Notes: generated by a model from the letters alone, not told the origin. 64,000 nucleotides of DNA from Geoglobus ahangari (GCF_001006045.1 NZ_CP011267.1:1426001-1490000); one strand, 5' to 3'. Counted from the stretch's first letter, positions 7,947 to 17,692 are shown. A program made the numbers and translations.

Positions 7947-8411
7947 ATGAACGCAGAGAGCACAAAAAGACGAGCATTTATCTCTCTTCTGAAGTACGCG
8001 ATAATTGAGGAATACTACACCTCAAGGAGAATTTTCGCCATCCTGAGAGAGTACGAGAATGAGGAGGTTTGGGACACCCTCTTCGGGATCCTAATAGACA
8101 CGGAGAAGCACAAGATAATGCTGAACGACGTGATAAACCTCCTGAATTTCGACGAGAAGGTTGAGCTGGAGGACGCCAACCTCGTGGCGCTCGCTTCAGA
8201 AACGCAGGGGAAGGTGTCCGACATTCTCGAAGACCTGCTGGCGACTGAGAAGTACTTCCAGAAGACCTACAGGCAGATTCTGAGGTACTTCGAGAACGAG
8301 ATCGAGCTCATCCTCGACATAGAGACTTCGGACATCATCAGGAAGAAGCTTGAGGACATAATAGATGATGAGACGAGGCACGTGGACATACTCTCAGGCC
8401 TGATCATGTAG
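7947..8411 (+). CDS. Ferritin-like/rubrerythrin-type four-helix diiron protein
   Basis: 154 residues, almost all helical. Candidate diiron ligands fall in four helices: E21/E22, E53 with H55, E101, and E142 with H145 (ETRH is an ExxH). There is no rubredoxin domain. Members of this superfamily store iron or reduce peroxide, or act as sensors; which applies here is unclear, and the second helix has ExH rather than ExxH, so the site may be atypical. A TATA-like aattttatat at 7914-7923 gives the gene its own promoter with almost no leader. It ends against the convergent GNAT gene, overlapping by 18 nt. Confidence 0.7.
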   Translation: MNAESTKRRAFISLLKYAIIEEYYTSRRIFAILREYENEEVWDTLFGILIDTEKHKIMLNDVINLLNFDEKVELEDANLVALASETQGKVSDILEDLLATEKYFQKTYRQILRYFENEIELILDIETSDIIRKKLEDIIDDETRHVDILSGLIM

Positions 8412-8861
8412 CATCCTCGTCATCCTCACCCACTTCCCCATCTTCCCGCTCTCCCTGAACCCGTGCTTCCTGTAGAACTTCTTTGCCGGCTCGTTTTTCT
8501 CACCAACCCACAGCCCCATTATTCTCCTTCCCCTTTCGATCCCATACTCCACGGATCTCTCCATGAGCTTTGAGGCAATGCCCTTTCCCCTGAACTCCTT
8601 CCTCACGAAGAGCTCGTGAAGCTCCGCTACCTTTGTCCTCTCCATCGAGCTGAACCAGTTCGTATCGCAGGCTGAGAAGCCAACCGGCTCCTCAATCTCG
8701 GCCACGAAGAACCCGTCCCTGTCCCTGCCGTAAAGCCACTTGAAGTACCCCCTTATGTCCTTCAGGCTGGTGTACGCGTACTCCTCGTAGCCCCTGTAGG
8801 CCTCGATGTAGATCTCCACGAAGTGGTCAATGTCACCTCTCTCAACCCGACGGATAATCAC
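8394..8861 (-). CDS. GNAT family N-acetyltransferase
   Basis: About 155 residues from GTG 8861. Shows the GNAT acetyl-CoA site (LHELFVRKEFRGKGIASKLM, an R/QxxGxG/A loop) and the C-terminal NEPAKKFYRKHGF motif. The acceptor is unknown. The longer open frame upstream (to 8963) runs into the divergent hydrolase gene and is unlikely to be translated. A shared 37-bp A/T-rich gap (8862-8898) must hold both divergent promoters, so both messages are probably nearly leaderless. The 3' end overlaps the ferritin-like gene. Confidence 0.82.
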   Translation of the reverse strand: MIIRRVERGDIDHFVEIYIEAYRGYEEYAYTSLKDIRGYFKWLYGRDRDGFFVAEIEEPVGFSACDTNWFSSMERTKVAELHELFVRKEFRGKGIASKLMERSVEYGIERGRRIMGLWVGEKNEPAKKFYRKHGFRESGKMGKWVRMTRMLHDQA

Positions 8862-8898
8862 AGATGGATTTTTAATCTGCAGCGTAAAAAATCTTCTG

Positions 8899-9837
8899 AT
8901 GCTGAAAATTCTCGAGGAAATCACGAGGATAGACTCCACCTCCGGAAATGAGGATGAGATCAAGAATTACGTTTCTGACTGGTTTGAGGATCTCGGTTTC
9001 AAAACCAAAACAGACAGCGCCGGAAACCTGATTGTGAGGGGAAATTCGGACCTCTGGTTTATCACCCACCTCGATACGGTGCCGAGAATATCCGATTTCA
9101 GGGTTGAAGGAGAATATGCATATGGAACGGGCGTTGCGGACGCGAAGGGGAGCATAGCCGCGATTCTGCTTGCCGCAGAAGGGATTGAGGAGATGAACCT
9201 CAACTTCGCCTTCCTCGTAGACGAGGAGGAGGGTGGAACCGGATCAAAGCACTTTGCCAGAAACTACTCCGGACGGGCGGTGGTTATGGAGCCCACGGAG
9301 ATGAAGCTCGCAGAGAAGCAGCTTGGGAGCGCAGAGGTCGTTCTGGAGTTTCGGGGAGTCTCTGCCCACGGAGCGTACTGGAACGGAGGGGTGAATGCCA
9401 TAGAGCTTGCAATGAGGGAAATCTTAAAGCTCAAGGAGAAATACAGGTTTTCGGTGCAGGAGATCTCTGGAGGGAGCGATCTGTACGCCATTCCCGACTC
9501 GTGCAGGGTCAGGCTGAGCTTCATATTCGATTTCGGGGACGATTACGAAACGTTCAGGGAGATGGTGGAATCCCTCCCGGCAGAATTTGAGGTTCTCGAA
9601 TTCTATGAACCCATCGAGTGCGACAGCATTCCCGAGATCGAGAGGCATGTGGGGGAGAGGACAGTTATGCTGTCATGGACTGATGCCTACAACCTGAAGA
9701 AGGCGGGCTGGAAAGTGACGATCTGGGGGCCCGGAAACCTCGAGGACTGCCACACCGATAGAGAGAGGGTGAGGATCGCAGACATTAAGAGGTGTGCCGA
9801 GATAATCAGGAGGGTGAACGAAGAGGTGGTCGAATGA
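8899..9837 (+). CDS. M20 family amidohydrolase (DapE/LysK-like)
   Basis: 312 residues from ATG 8899. The two-zinc M20 site is visible: H57 and D59 in THLDT, D81 in VADAKGS, E110/E111 in the DEEEGG segment, and a C-terminal His in GNLEDCHTDRE. The dimerisation domain includes GVSAHGAYWNGG. Close relatives are succinyl-diaminopimelate desuccinylase and N-acetyl-lysine/ornithine deacetylase (LysK). The next gene is dapF, with 4-nt overlap, so a step in lysine synthesis is the best guess, but acyl specificity cannot be settled by eye. Confidence 0.82.
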   Translation: MLKILEEITRIDSTSGNEDEIKNYVSDWFEDLGFKTKTDSAGNLIVRGNSDLWFITHLDTVPRISDFRVEGEYAYGTGVADAKGSIAAILLAAEGIEEMNLNFAFLVDEEEGGTGSKHFARNYSGRAVVMEPTEMKLAEKQLGSAEVVLEFRGVSAHGAYWNGGVNAIELAMREILKLKEKYRFSVQEISGGSDLYAIPDSCRVRLSFIFDFGDDYETFREMVESLPAEFEVLEFYEPIECDSIPEIERHVGERTVMLSWTDAYNLKKAGWKVTIWGPGNLEDCHTDRERVRIADIKRCAEIIRRVNEEVVE

Positions 9838-10685
9838 GGGTGAGGTTCACGAAGATGCACGGGAACGGTAACGACTTCATCCTCGTTGACGAATTCAAAG
9901 GGGTTGTTGTAGTGGAGGAGAGAAAACCGGAGTTTGTGAGGGCAGTCTGCCACAGGTACTTTGGCATTGGCGCTGACGGCATGCTCTTTGTTCAGAAATC
10001 TGATGTTGCAGATGTGAGGTTCAGGTACTTCAACTCCGATGGAAGCGAGGCCGAGATGTGCGGAAATGGAATAAGATGCTTTTCAAGGTACGTTGTTGAG
10101 GAGGGTTACGCTGAAAGCCCATTGAAGGTTGAGACGCTCGCGGGCATCCTCGAGCTCGAGGTCACGAGGGATGACGAGGGCTGGTGGGTGAGGGTTGACA
10201 TGGGCAGGCCGAGGCTTGAGAAGGAGGAGATACCCTCCCTCGAGGAAGTGTGGGGGAAGGAGTTCGAGTTTGATGGCAGGAGGTTCAGGGTCTACGCCCT
10301 AAACACCGGCGTGCCCCACGCCGTGATATTCGTGGACGATCTGGACTTCAACATAATTCCAGCGGCAAAACACATCCGCCATCACTCGGTGTTCCCTGAA
10401 GGGATAAACGTGAACTTTGCAAGGGTTATCGACGCTAAGACAGTTCGCGTCAGGACATACGAGAGAGGCGTGGAAAACGAGACACTGAGCTGCGGAACCG
10501 GGAGTGTTGCTGTGGCAGTTGTGGCCAACAGGCTTGGGCTAACAGGGAGAAGCGTGGACGTGCTCACGAAGGGCGGGAAGCTAAAGATAGAGATCGCAGA
10601 CGACACTGTCTACATGACCGGGCAGGCTTCGAGGGTTGCTGACGGATACATAAACACCGAGGAGCTCAGGTATGATCTTCCCTAA
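9834..10685 (+). CDS. dapF: Diaminopimelate epimerase
   Basis: 283 residues. The PLP-independent two-cysteine racemase site is intact: C76 in AEMCGNGIRCF and C220 in ETLSCGTGSVAV, plus the N-terminal MHGNGNDF motif. It converts LL- to meso-diaminopimelate in lysine synthesis. ATG 9834 overlaps the previous stop by 4 nt (ATGA), and the next gene begins 14 nt before this one ends, so hydrolase, dapF, the TIM-barrel gene, gyrA and cupin form one continuous run. Confidence 0.95.
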   Translation: MRVRFTKMHGNGNDFILVDEFKGVVVVEERKPEFVRAVCHRYFGIGADGMLFVQKSDVADVRFRYFNSDGSEAEMCGNGIRCFSRYVVEEGYAESPLKVETLAGILELEVTRDDEGWWVRVDMGRPRLEKEEIPSLEEVWGKEFEFDGRRFRVYALNTGVPHAVIFVDDLDFNIIPAAKHIRHHSVFPEGINVNFARVIDAKTVRVRTYERGVENETLSCGTGSVAVAVVANRLGLTGRSVDVLTKGGKLKIEIADDTVYMTGQASRVADGYINTEELRYDLP

Positions 10686-11418
10686 CAGGCTCGTACTCTC
10701 CGCAATGGCTGGAATAAACGACTGGAGGTTTGTGAGGGACAAGAGGGCAGGCATGGTTGTGCTCGGAGGATTCAACGCGGACAGGGACAGCAATGAGGCT
10801 GCAAAAAGGGCAGCGGAAAGGGGGAGGAGGGAGTTCGTATTCTCCGATCCGGTTAGGGAGATAGAGAGGCAGATCTCCATGCTCCACGGGTTCAGGGGTG
10901 TGGTCGCGGTGAACGTGAGGTCAAAGAGCCTGGATGGATATGCGGAGGTTGCGAGGGTCGCTGGAGATCACGGGGCGGTTGTTGAGATCAACGCCCACTG
11001 CAGGCAGCCCGAGTTCCTCGAAATTGGCTGTGGCCAGTCCCTGCTCTTCAACCAGCATAAACTTGCGGAGATTGTTGAGAGAGCGTCAAAGCATGCGGAG
11101 GTGGTGGTGAAGATCAGGGGAGGGCTTGACGTGGACTACCTCTCCCTCTCTCAGCTCCTTTTCGACTCCGGAGCTCTCATGATCCACGTGGATGCGATGA
11201 TCCCCGGAGGCGGGGCGGATTATGAGCTTGTCAAGCTCATCTCTTCGGTTGGAAACACGATCGGAAACAACTCTGTGGTTGATGTTAATTCTGCAAGAAG
11301 GATGCTCGAAAGCGGGGCGAAGCTTGTCTCACTCGCGAGGGCGGTTTTGAAGGATGAAAGGATTTTCGACCGCCTTCTTCGTGATAACCTTCTTTCCTCG
11401 AGTGTTGAGGTGGTGTGA
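10672..11418 (+). CDS. Dus-like TIM-barrel flavoprotein (MJ0144-type)
   Basis: 248 residues resembling a shortened tRNA-dihydrouridine synthase or dihydroorotate-dehydrogenase barrel: [12 protein letters not shown] at the N-terminus, [12 protein letters not shown] near residue 104, VVKIRGG, and [15 protein letters not shown] near the end. Archaeal proteins of this MJ0144-like group are described only as dihydropyrimidine-dehydrogenase or Dus-related, so RNA reduction is possible but unproven. The Cys of INAHCRQP occupies the place of the catalytic Cys in Dus enzymes. The gene overlaps dapF by 14 nt and gyrA by one base or a few. Confidence 0.65.
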   Translation: MIFPNRLVLSAMAGINDWRFVRDKRAGMVVLGGFNADRDSNEAAKRAAERGRREFVFSDPVREIERQISMLHGFRGVVAVNVRSKSLDGYAEVARVAGDHGAVVEINAHCRQPEFLEIGCGQSLLFNQHKLAEIVERASKHAEVVVKIRGGLDVDYLSLSQLLFDSGALMIHVDAMIPGGGADYELVKLISSVGNTIGNNSVVDVNSARRMLESGAKLVSLARAVLKDERIFDRLLRDNLLSSSVEVV

Positions 11419-13766
11419 TGGAGGTAGTTAAGGATCTCAACGAGGAGCTGAAGAGCTCGTATATCGACTACGCGATGAGCGTTATTGTCGGGAGAGCTCT
11501 CCCGGATGTGAGGGACGGGCTGAAGCCGGTGCAGAGGAGAATTCTGTACGCGATGTACGAGATGGGGCTTTTCAGCAACAGGCCATACAGGAAGTCTGCG
11601 AGGATTGTCGGAGACGTTCTCGGTAAGTACCACCCCCACGGGGACTCTGCCGTCTACGACGCGCTCGTCAGAATGGCTCAGGACTTCAACATGCGTTATC
11701 CGCTCATAGACGGGCAGGGCAACTTTGGAAGCATAGATGGAGATGAGCCTGCAGCAATGCGTTACACCGAGGCGAGGCTGACCAAGATCGCGGAGGAAAT
11801 GCTGGCCGACATCGACAAGGACACAGTCGACTTCGTCCCCAACTTCGATGCGACGCTTAAAGAACCTGTCACGCTTCCCGGCAAGTTCCCCAACCTGCTG
11901 GTCAACGGTTCGAGCGGAATTGCCGTTGGAATGGCGACGAACATGCCCCCCCACAACCTGAGGGAGGTGTGCGACGCTATAATTGCCTACATCAGGGACG
12001 AGGACATAAGCGTCGAGGAACTGATGAAGTACGTGAAGGGGCCCGACTTCCCGACCGGTGGGGTGATAGTCGGAGTTGACGGGATAAGGAAAGCCTACAA
12101 GACTGGCAGGGGGAAGATAACGGTCAGGGGGAAGGTGGAGATTGAGGACGGTGCGATAATCATCAGGGAGATCCCCTATCAGGTTAACAAGGCAAATCTC
12201 GTGGAGAAAATCGCTCAGCTCGTGAGAGACGGGAAGATTGACGAAATAAAGACAGTCAGGGACGAGTCTGACAGAGAGGGGATCAGGGTCGTGGTAGAGC
12301 TGAAGAGCGGGGCGAATGTAAACGTGGTCATAAACAAGCTCTACAAGTACACCCAGCTCCAGACGACCTTCGGAATAATCAACCTCGCCCTCGTGGACAA
12401 CCAGCCCGTGGTTCTCAGCCTCAAGGACCTCATCGCAGAGTTCGTCAGGCACAGAAGGGAGATAGTGAGGAGGAGGACTGAGTACGAGCTGAAGAAGGCT
12501 GAGGACAGGCTCCACATAGTCGAGGGGCTGAAGATCGCGGTAGAGAATATAGATGAGGCGATAGAGATAATCAAAAAGTCGGAAAGCGTTTCCGTGGCGA
12601 GAGAGAGGCTCATGGAGAGGTTCGAGCTAACCGAAAAGCAGGCAGACGCGATACTTCAGATGAGGCTGCAGAAGCTGACGGCCATGGAGATCGACGCTCT
12701 GATAAAGGAGTATGAGGAGTTAAAGAGGAAGATAGCCGAGCTCAGGGAGATTCTGGAAAGTAAGGCAAAGATAGACGAGATAATCATCCGGGAGACCGAG
12801 GAGATCAAGCAGAAGTACGGGGATGAGAGGAGGACGAGGATTCTGAGGAGCGCAGAGGAGATAAGCGAGGAAGACCTGATTTCCGAGGAGGAGAACCTGC
12901 TGGTGATAACGAGGAGCGGGTATGCCAAGAGGGTGGATCTGAAGTCCTTTAGAGCTCAGGGAAGAGGGGGCTCGGGAGTCATAGGTGTCAATCTGAAGAG
13001 CGATGACGCGATTACCTTCGTTGGGACGGTCAACTCAACCCACAGGCTCATCCTGTTCAGCAACAGGGGGAGGGCTTTCTGGATAAACGCCTACGAGATA
13101 CCCAAGATGGAGAGGACTGCGAGGGGCGGGAACCTTAGGCACCTGATAGGGCTTGAGAATGGCGAGTATATCGTTTCGGCCCTCTCAGTCGAAGATTTTG
13201 AGGGAAGGGCATTGATACTGACGAGAGACGGGCACATCAAGGCGATAGAGGTGGAGGAGTTCGTCAACGCCAAGAGGGCGGGGATAACCGCGGTTTCAGG
13301 CGAGATCCTTGCGGTGAAGCCGATGGCAGGAAAAGAGGTGATAATCTCGACCAAAAACGGAATGCTGGCGAGGTTTGATGCCTCTGAGGTTCCGGTTTAC
13401 GGCAGGAACGCGAAGGGTGTGAAGGCGATCAGGCTTAAGGAGGGCGATGAGATCGCGTGGATGGACTGCGGAGATGGAAGGGAGGTTCTGATACTCTCTG
13501 AAGGTGGTTACGGCAAGAGAACACCGCTTGAGGAGTTCAGGAAGATCGGGAGGGGCGGTCAGGGAGTAATATGCTTCAGGACGAGGGACAAGACGGGCAG
13601 AGTTGTGTTTGCCGAGTTTGTTAGAGAGAATGGGATCTTTGCGCTGAGCAGTGACGGAAACGCCATTCTCGTCGAGATCGAGCAGATCTCCGTTCAGGGG
13701 AGGAACACGAGCGGAGTGATCGTAGCAAGGAGCGGAATTGAGAGGGCGGTTCAGGTGAGAATATGA
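11418..13766 (+). CDS. gyrA: DNA gyrase subunit A
   Basis: 782 residues from ATG 11418 (GTG 11415 also possible). The N-terminal breakage-reunion domain has [29 protein letters not shown]-type sequence at 13-41 and the catalytic Tyr116 in AAMRYTEAR. The C-terminal beta-pinwheel includes a GyrA-box-like QGRGGSG near 515. With GyrB it would introduce negative supercoils using ATP. GyrB is not in the window. Archaeal gyrase is considered an old acquisition from bacteria and is typical of Archaeoglobales. It coexists here with reverse gyrase (47960-51181). Confidence 0.96.
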   Translation: MEVVKDLNEELKSSYIDYAMSVIVGRALPDVRDGLKPVQRRILYAMYEMGLFSNRPYRKSARIVGDVLGKYHPHGDSAVYDALVRMAQDFNMRYPLIDGQGNFGSIDGDEPAAMRYTEARLTKIAEEMLADIDKDTVDFVPNFDATLKEPVTLPGKFPNLLVNGSSGIAVGMATNMPPHNLREVCDAIIAYIRDEDISVEELMKYVKGPDFPTGGVIVGVDGIRKAYKTGRGKITVRGKVEIEDGAIIIREIPYQVNKANLVEKIAQLVRDGKIDEIKTVRDESDREGIRVVVELKSGANVNVVINKLYKYTQLQTTFGIINLALVDNQPVVLSLKDLIAEFVRHRREIVRRRTEYELKKAEDRLHIVEGLKIAVENIDEAIEIIKKSESVSVARERLMERFELTEKQADAILQMRLQKLTAMEIDALIKEYEELKRKIAELREILESKAKIDEIIIRETEEIKQKYGDERRTRILRSAEEISEEDLISEEENLLVITRSGYAKRVDLKSFRAQGRGGSGVIGVNLKSDDAITFVGTVNSTHRLILFSNRGRAFWINAYEIPKMERTARGGNLRHLIGLENGEYIVSALSVEDFEGRALILTRDGHIKAIEVEEFVNAKRAGITAVSGEILAVKPMAGKEVIISTKNGMLARFDASEVPVYGRNAKGVKAIRLKEGDEIAWMDCGDGREVLILSEGGYGKRTPLEEFRKIGRGGQGVICFRTRDKTGRVVFAEFVRENGIFALSSDGNAILVEIEQISVQGRNTSGVIVARSGIERAVQVRI

Positions 13767-14101
13767 GGCTTGAAGTCCAAAAATGGGAGGACAGGGGTGC
13801 CTACAGGGTATCGAGGCTGCACACGTTCGACGAGAAAACGTTCGTCCAGCTCGTTGAGATCAAAGGAAAGGTGAGTGAGCACTACCACAGCATCCAGACG
13901 GAGGTTTTCGTGATAGTTGAGGGGAGCGGCAGGATAGGCATTGGAGATGAGGTGTTCAGCGTTAGGTGCGGTGATGTGCTTCTCTGCGAGCCGGGAAAGG
14001 TGCACTTTGCAGAGGGAGAGATGAAGATCCTCGTGTTCAAGTACAACTATGCCGAAAACGACAGCCACTGGATAAATTTAAGTTCTCCTGAGGGAGAGTG
14101 A
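13763..14101 (+). CDS. Small cupin-domain protein
   Basis: 112 residues forming one cupin barrel. Motif 1 contains [17 protein letters not shown], with H, H and E as likely metal ligands. Motif 2 contains [12 protein letters not shown] with one His. The substrate is unknown; small cupins range from mannose-6-phosphate isomerase-like enzymes to sensors. The start overlaps the gyrA stop by 4 nt, and the alanine dehydrogenase gene follows after only a few bases. Confidence 0.8.
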   Translation: MRLEVQKWEDRGAYRVSRLHTFDEKTFVQLVEIKGKVSEHYHSIQTEVFVIVEGSGRIGIGDEVFSVRCGDVLLCEPGKVHFAEGEMKILVFKYNYAENDSHWINLSSPEGE

Positions 14102-14105
14102 GAGT

Positions 14106-15068
14106 ATGGAGACCCTCATTCTTTCGCGGGATGATGTGGAGAGCATTCTCACAATGGAGATGTGCATGAGAGCTGTGGAGCATGCGTTTGAGCTCCACGG
14201 CAAGGGGCTGACCCAGATGCCCGCCAAGATCTACCTCACTTTCGAGAAGGGGGACCTGAGGGCCATGCCCGCCTACATTGAGGGGCATGCCGGCATCAAG
14301 TGGGTCAACTCCCACCCCCACAACAGGGAGAAGGGGCTGCCGACGGTAATGGCGCTGCTCATCTACAACGACCCCGAGACGGGCTTTCCCCTCGCGGTGA
14401 TGGACGCGACGCACATAACGAACATGAGAACCGGGGCGGCGGGAGGAATAGCGGCGAAGTATCTGGCGCGGAAGGACAGCAGGGTTTTCGGTTTTGTTGG
14501 GTGCGGAATGCAGGCCAGAACCCAGCTCCTCGCCCTGAAGGAGGTATTCGACGTCGAGGTCGTCAAGTGCTACGATCTGAACGAGAGTGTCGCGAGGGAG
14601 TTCGCATCCTTTGCCTCAGAGCTTGGGATTGACGCCAAGGTTACAGGCTTGCAGGACGCCTGCAGCTGTGACGTGCTGACCACAACAACCCCGTCAAGGG
14701 AGCCGGTGGTGAAGGACGAGTGGATTGGAGAGGGGGTGCACATCAACGCAATCGGAGCTGATGCACCCGGAAAGCAGGAGCTCGAGTCGAGCATACTGAA
14801 GAGGGCGAAGGTTGTTGTAGATGACTACGAGCAGGCGATTCACAGCGGGGAAGTTAACGTGCCAATCTCCAAGGGGGAAATGAGGAAGGAGGACATCTAC
14901 GCGTCGATAGGGGAGATTGTCGCAGGACTGAAGCCGGGAAGGGAGAGCGAGAAGGAGATAACGATCTTCGACTCAACAGGGCTCGCGATACAGGACATAG
15001 CCACCGCAACGCTCGTTTACGAGAGGGCCGTTGAGCTTGGAAAGGGTGTGAGGTTCAGGTTTTTCTGA
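14106..15068 (+). CDS. Alanine dehydrogenase (ornithine cyclodeaminase/mu-crystallin family)
   Basis: 320 residues. The NAD site is at about 136-142 (GFVGCGMQA), preceded by MDATHITNMRTGAAGG, a family hallmark, and followed by the INAIGADAPGKQEL segment. The length and motifs match the archaeal NAD-dependent alanine dehydrogenase known from Archaeoglobus fulgidus, a family distinct from bacterial alanine dehydrogenase. It would interconvert alanine with pyruvate and ammonia. Ornithine cyclodeaminase is a less likely alternative. It shares an end with the Dph6-like gene, which starts at the last base of its stop. Confidence 0.85.
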   Translation: METLILSRDDVESILTMEMCMRAVEHAFELHGKGLTQMPAKIYLTFEKGDLRAMPAYIEGHAGIKWVNSHPHNREKGLPTVMALLIYNDPETGFPLAVMDATHITNMRTGAAGGIAAKYLARKDSRVFGFVGCGMQARTQLLALKEVFDVEVVKCYDLNESVAREFASFASELGIDAKVTGLQDACSCDVLTTTTPSREPVVKDEWIGEGVHINAIGADAPGKQELESSILKRAKVVVDDYEQAIHSGEVNVPISKGEMRKEDIYASIGEIVAGLKPGRESEKEITIFDSTGLAIQDIATATLVYERAVELGKGVRFRFF

Positions 15069-15736
15069 TGAGGGTCGCTTGCCTGATCTCGGGCGGTAAG
15101 GACTCGATGCTCGCACTCCACAAAGCCAGCGAGAAGCACGAGATCGCATGCCTGATCTCCATATTCTCCCGCAACCCTGACAGCTACATGTTCCACACGG
15201 CCAACATCGAGATGACCGACGCGATAGCCATGGCGCTTGAGAAACCCCTGTTCAAGGTTTTTGTGAGCGGTGAGGAGGAGAAGGAGGTCGATGAGCTATC
15301 GGAGCAGCTCTCAGTGCTGGACGTGGACGGAATAGTCATTGGCGGGATCAGGAGCGAGTACCAGAAGAAGAGGTTCGAGTACATCGCTGAAAGTCTTAAC
15401 CTCGAGCTCATATCGCCGTTATGGCATGTGGACGAGGAGGAGATCGTCAGGGAGGTTGGAAGGCTTTTCGATGCCATAATTGTCAAGACCTCGGCCATGG
15501 GACTCGACGATGGTTTTCTGGGGAGGAGGATAGACGAGGAGCTCCTGAAAGATCTGAAGAGGCTGAACGAGAAGTATGGGGTCAACGTTGCGGGAGAGGG
15601 GGGAGAGTACGAGTCCCTCGTGCTCGATGCTCCGCTCTACAGGAAGAGGATAGAGATTCTGAGCTACGATGTGGTCAGGGATGGGCTGAGCAGCCAGATG
15701 GTGGTCAGAGAATACAGGCTGGTTGAAAAATCGTAA
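15068..15736 (+). CDS. dph6: Diphthine-ammonia ligase (ATP-PPase, Dph6)
   Basis: 222 residues. N-terminal adenine-nucleotide alpha-hydrolase domain with the PP-loop SGGKDS at 8-13, and the family signature GEGGEYESLVLDAP near 177-190. It performs the last amidation of diphthamide on elongation factor 2. The gene starts by overlapping the alanine dehydrogenase stop, so it is the last gene of the run that begins at 8899. About 160 bases of promoter-rich sequence follow. Confidence 0.9.
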   Translation: MRVACLISGGKDSMLALHKASEKHEIACLISIFSRNPDSYMFHTANIEMTDAIAMALEKPLFKVFVSGEEEKEVDELSEQLSVLDVDGIVIGGIRSEYQKKRFEYIAESLNLELISPLWHVDEEEIVREVGRLFDAIIVKTSAMGLDDGFLGRRIDEELLKDLKRLNEKYGVNVAGEGGEYESLVLDAPLYRKRIEILSYDVVRDGLSSQMVVREYRLVEKS

Positions 15737-15851
15737 ATCTGATTTCAGAAAGGTTAAATAGTATTACATATGTCGAAGCTTAACGAACGAAAATCGTGAT
15801 CAGGGTTTGTAAGGTTCGAATAAAAACTGGAAGCTGACAGCATAAAACGGA

Positions 15852-15863
15852 AAATTTTATTAA
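15852..15863 (+). promoter_or_regulatory. TATA box of the superoxide reductase-rubredoxin operon
   Basis: aaattttattaa lies about 34-45 nt upstream of ATG 15897, and a GGTGATT ribosome site is present just before the start. The remaining part of the 160-base gap (15737-15851) has further A/T-rich runs (around 15752-15770) that could be additional promoter or operator sequence, but no clear palindrome. Confidence 0.5.
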
Positions 15864-15896
15864 TTTGGTCAATTATAAACAGGTTAAGGTGATTGA

Positions 15897-16283
15897 ATGA
15901 GCTGTGAAAACGATTTGTTTTGCGGGGTGAACAGGCCCAAGAGCCTGAACCCCGACGAGATGAGCGACCTCGAGAAGAAGCACACCCCTGTGATCTCGGC
16001 TCCTGAGAGAGTCAAGGCAGGGGAGGTGTTCGAGGTCAAGGTTGAGACGGGTGTGTTCATGGCGCACCCTAACGAGTACGGGCACTATTTTGCATGGATT
16101 GAGCTGTACCTTGACGATACGCCCGTTGGCAGGGTCAGTTTGCAGCCCGTGGTAAGCTCTCCGAGCGTTGTTTTCAGAGTTTCCGCGACTCACAGTCACG
16201 AAGGCAAGAGGAAGTTGAGAGCTCTTGCCTTCTGCAACCTCCACGGTGTTTGGGAGGGTGAAAAGGAGATAGAGGTGGAGTAA
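15897..16283 (+). CDS. Superoxide reductase (neelaredoxin type)
   Basis: 128 residues of the one-iron superoxide reductase fold. Iron ligands line up as H29, H57, H63, C113 and H116 (HPNEYGHYF and FCNLHGVW). No N-terminal desulforedoxin domain is present. The usual Glu-Lys pair before the first His reads K27-K28 here, with Glu at 26, so the sixth-ligand Glu is shifted or absent. The enzyme reduces superoxide to peroxide without making oxygen. Rubredoxin, its usual electron donor, is the next gene, followed by a flavodiiron oxidase. Confidence 0.9.
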   Translation: MSCENDLFCGVNRPKSLNPDEMSDLEKKHTPVISAPERVKAGEVFEVKVETGVFMAHPNEYGHYFAWIELYLDDTPVGRVSLQPVVSSPSVVFRVSATHSHEGKRKLRALAFCNLHGVWEGEKEIEVE

Positions 16284-16284
16284 A

Positions 16285-16446
16285 ATGGCGAAGTATCAGT
16301 GCAAGGTTTGTGGATACGTGTATGATGAGGCTGAAGGGGATCCGGACAACGACATTCCAGCCGGAACCAAGTGGGAGGATCTCCCCGAGGACTGGGTCTG
16401 CCCGGTCTGCGGAGCGAGCAAGGAAGACTTCGAGAAGATTGAGTGA
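16285..16446 (+). CDS. Rubredoxin
   Basis: 53 residues from ATG 16285. Four iron-binding Cys at 6, 9, 39 and 42 (CKVCGYVYD and CPVCGASK), with the conserved aromatic core [10 protein letters not shown] and [11 protein letters not shown]. It is a soluble one-electron carrier. The gene begins one base after the superoxide reductase stop, so the two are translated together; it probably feeds electrons to superoxide reductase and perhaps to the flavodiiron protein downstream. Confidence 0.97.
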   Translation: MAKYQCKVCGYVYDEAEGDPDNDIPAGTKWEDLPEDWVCPVCGASKEDFEKIE

Positions 16447-16482
16447 GTTCGCTCTTTTTCTCAATTTTTTGAGGTGCTGAAG

Positions 16483-17661
16483 ATGTATGCGGAGATTAAG
16501 CCCGGTGTATACTGGGTTGGTGCCGTTGACTGGAACGTGAGGAACTTCCACGGCTACACGACAAAGTACGGAACAACCTACAACGCTTACCTGATCAAGT
16601 CCGAAAAGACCGTTCTCGTGGACACCGTGAAGGCGGGATTTGAGGATGAGCTTTTCGGGAAGCTTGACGCCCTCAACGTTGACAGACTCGACTATCTGGT
16701 GGTCAACCACATAGAGATGGATCACGCCGGAAGCGTGAGGGCTGTTCTCGAGAGGTATCCGGATGTCAAGATCGTTACCAACGTGAGGGGAAAGAACGGG
16801 CTCAAGGAGGCCTACGGAATAGAGCACGAGACTATTGTTGTGAAGACCGGGGACAGACTGGACGTCGGAAAGACCCTGACGTTCATAGAGACCCCGATGG
16901 TCCACTGGCCGGACAGCATGGCCACCTATGTGGTGGAGGACAAGGTTCTGATTCCAAACGACGCGTTTGGCGAGCACTTTGCCAGCCACAAGAGGTTTGA
17001 CGACGAGTTCAGCGACGAGGAGATGGGGGTGATCTTCAGGGAGAACGCGAAGTACTACGCGAACATAGTTCTGCTCTACAGCAAGCAGGTGAGGAAGGTT
17101 CTGGACGACATCCAGTCCCTTGGCATCGAGATAGACGTAATAGCCCCGTCCCACGGCATAATCTGGAGGAAGAGGATTCCGGAGATCGTGAAGAAGTACA
17201 GGGAGTGGAGCGAGGGTGTGGCAGAGGAGAGGATCGTCATAGCCTACGACACCATGTGGAGGCACACAGAGAGGGCGGTGAAGGAGATCGTGGCGGGAAT
17301 AGAGGAGGTGGGCGTTGACTACGTCATCTACAGGATCTCGGTCTCAGACGAGACTGAGGTCATGACAGACGTTATGCTGTCTAAGGGGCTGATAGTAGGC
17401 AGTCCAACCCTCAACAGGGAGCTGTTCCCCTCCGTCGCCTCGTTCCTGACGTACATGAAGGGTCTCAAGCCGTTCAACAAGGTCGCTGCTGCGTTCGGTA
17501 GCTACGGGTGGAGCGGCGAGGCTGTTGGCAGGATAACGGAAATCTTCGAGTCGCTCAAGTTCGATGTCGTCGGCTCTGTGAAGTTCAAGTTCTCTTGCGA
17601 CGACAAGAGGGAGGAGCTCAGGGAACTCGGAAGGAATGTGGCGGAGAGGGTTAAGGGTTAA
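16483..17661 (+). CDS. fprA: Flavodiiron protein (F420H2 oxidase, FprA type)
   Basis: About 392 residues from ATG 16483, supported by GAGGTG at 16471-16476. An N-terminal metallo-beta-lactamase-like diiron domain carries H76, E78, D80 and H81 (NHIEMDHAG), a later His in PMVHWPD, an Asp in NDAFGEHF and a His in APSHGIIWR. A C-terminal flavodoxin domain follows from about residue 250 (AYDTMWRHTE, GSPTLNRELFP, GSYGWSGEA). In methanogens this enzyme reduces oxygen to water with F420H2. Next to superoxide reductase and rubredoxin, it completes an oxygen-removal set. Confidence 0.93.
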   Translation: MYAEIKPGVYWVGAVDWNVRNFHGYTTKYGTTYNAYLIKSEKTVLVDTVKAGFEDELFGKLDALNVDRLDYLVVNHIEMDHAGSVRAVLERYPDVKIVTNVRGKNGLKEAYGIEHETIVVKTGDRLDVGKTLTFIETPMVHWPDSMATYVVEDKVLIPNDAFGEHFASHKRFDDEFSDEEMGVIFRENAKYYANIVLLYSKQVRKVLDDIQSLGIEIDVIAPSHGIIWRKRIPEIVKKYREWSEGVAEERIVIAYDTMWRHTERAVKEIVAGIEEVGVDYVIYRISVSDETEVMTDVMLSKGLIVGSPTLNRELFPSVASFLTYMKGLKPFNKVAAAFGSYGWSGEAVGRITEIFESLKFDVVGSVKFKFSCDDKREELRELGRNVAERVKG

Positions 17662-17692
17662 GCTTTTTTTCAAAGCTTTTACAAATTTTCAC

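Noticed and set aside
11220-12515. 431-residue open frame antisense to gyrA
   Set aside because: Shadow of gyrA codon bias; no domain is visible.
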